From Pseudoramibacter porci (GTDB taxonomy: Bacteria > Bacillota > Clostridia > Eubacteriales > Eubacteriaceae): DNA of 64,000 nucleotides. Below are positions 63,926-64,000 of the stretch, piece by piece. Every line of letters starts with the position of its first letter. The first letter of the stretch is position 1. The notes beneath the pieces are model-generated. The model searched no databases. It was not told where the DNA came from and saw only the letters and a list, made by a program, of their open reading frames with translations. Made by a program: the position numbers and the translations under genes. The DNA is taken from NCBI RefSeq assembly GCF_009696145.1, contig NZ_VUMO01000007.1, positions 59,114 to 123,113 on the forward strand. Reading direction: 5' to 3'.

Positions 63926-64000
63926 AAAGAAGTTGTCGCTTGAAGCGACGGCAGGTCATAGAAAAGAGAATAGTACCATAAAACCTGGAAAACACAAACC

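Overview
The window is an origin-of-replication region from an anaerobic, low-to-mid GC Firmicute of the Clostridia. Evidence is the origin gene order (gyrA-gyrB-recF-yaaA-dnaN-dnaA / rpmH-rnpA-yidD-yidC-jag-mnmE-mnmG-rsmG-noc-parA-parB), the Firmicutes-type genes noc, gdpP and the PASTA kinase, the complete SufCBDSU system, a ferredoxin-rich monomeric [FeFe] hydrogenase, an NfnAB-type transhydrogenase and an Eubacterium-type arylsulfate sulfotransferase. An Eubacterium/Pseudoramibacter-like lineage is my best guess, from general impression and not from a database comparison.

Layout. Positions 1-7764 run leftward: gyrA (cut by the window edge), gyrB, recF, yaaA, dnaN and dnaA. The origin is bipartite: a DnaA-box cluster upstream of dnaA (about 7792-7959) and a second set between dnaA and dnaN (about 6298-6381), next to an AT-rich stretch with DnaA-trio-like triplets. 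From 8149 rightward almost every gene is on the + strand, as expected for the leading strand of the rightward fork. 8.1-18.2 kb holds rpmH to parB plus an unrecognised membrane protein; two parS-like palindromes lie in this block. 18.3-28.8 kb holds mscS, a DUF951 protein, rpsF-ssb-rpsR with an S6:S18-type leader, an acylphosphatase (minus), yybS-gdpP-rplI-dnaB, rsmI and metG.

29-34 kb is the Suf iron-sulfur assembly operon, followed by the hydrogenase (34.3-35.75 kb), trpS, and the MEP isoprenoid genes dxr-dxs with a small acetyltransferase. After two minus-strand genes (LOG family, CBS-type pyrophosphatase) comes rlmN-stp-prkC-rsgA-thiN, then rpmB (minus), asp23, a DAK2-type kinase gene, recG, rsmD, coaD, a coiled-coil protein and an S1 protein. 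55-60.7 kb carries a DUF362-ferredoxin protein, a divergent ilvBN pair and nfnAB. The right end has an AIM24-like gene (minus), an arylsulfotransferase whose 5' end is interrupted by an in-frame stop, and tandem strong promoters that look like the start of an rRNA operon just outside the window.

Most of the window is conserved housekeeping DNA. I found no CRISPR array, prophage, insertion sequence, toxin-antitoxin pair or tRNA gene. The observations most worth following are: a true Noc protein, judged by its four specificity residues, with a perfect Noc-site palindrome inside rsmI; the bipartite origin with a trio element; an uncharacterised membrane protein directly behind parAB; a possible small RNA or leader before the hydrogenase; a 14-codon ORF coupled to dxr; the divergent acetolactate synthase; and the interrupted arylsulfotransferase with a structured upstream region. 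I cannot claim a clearly new system.
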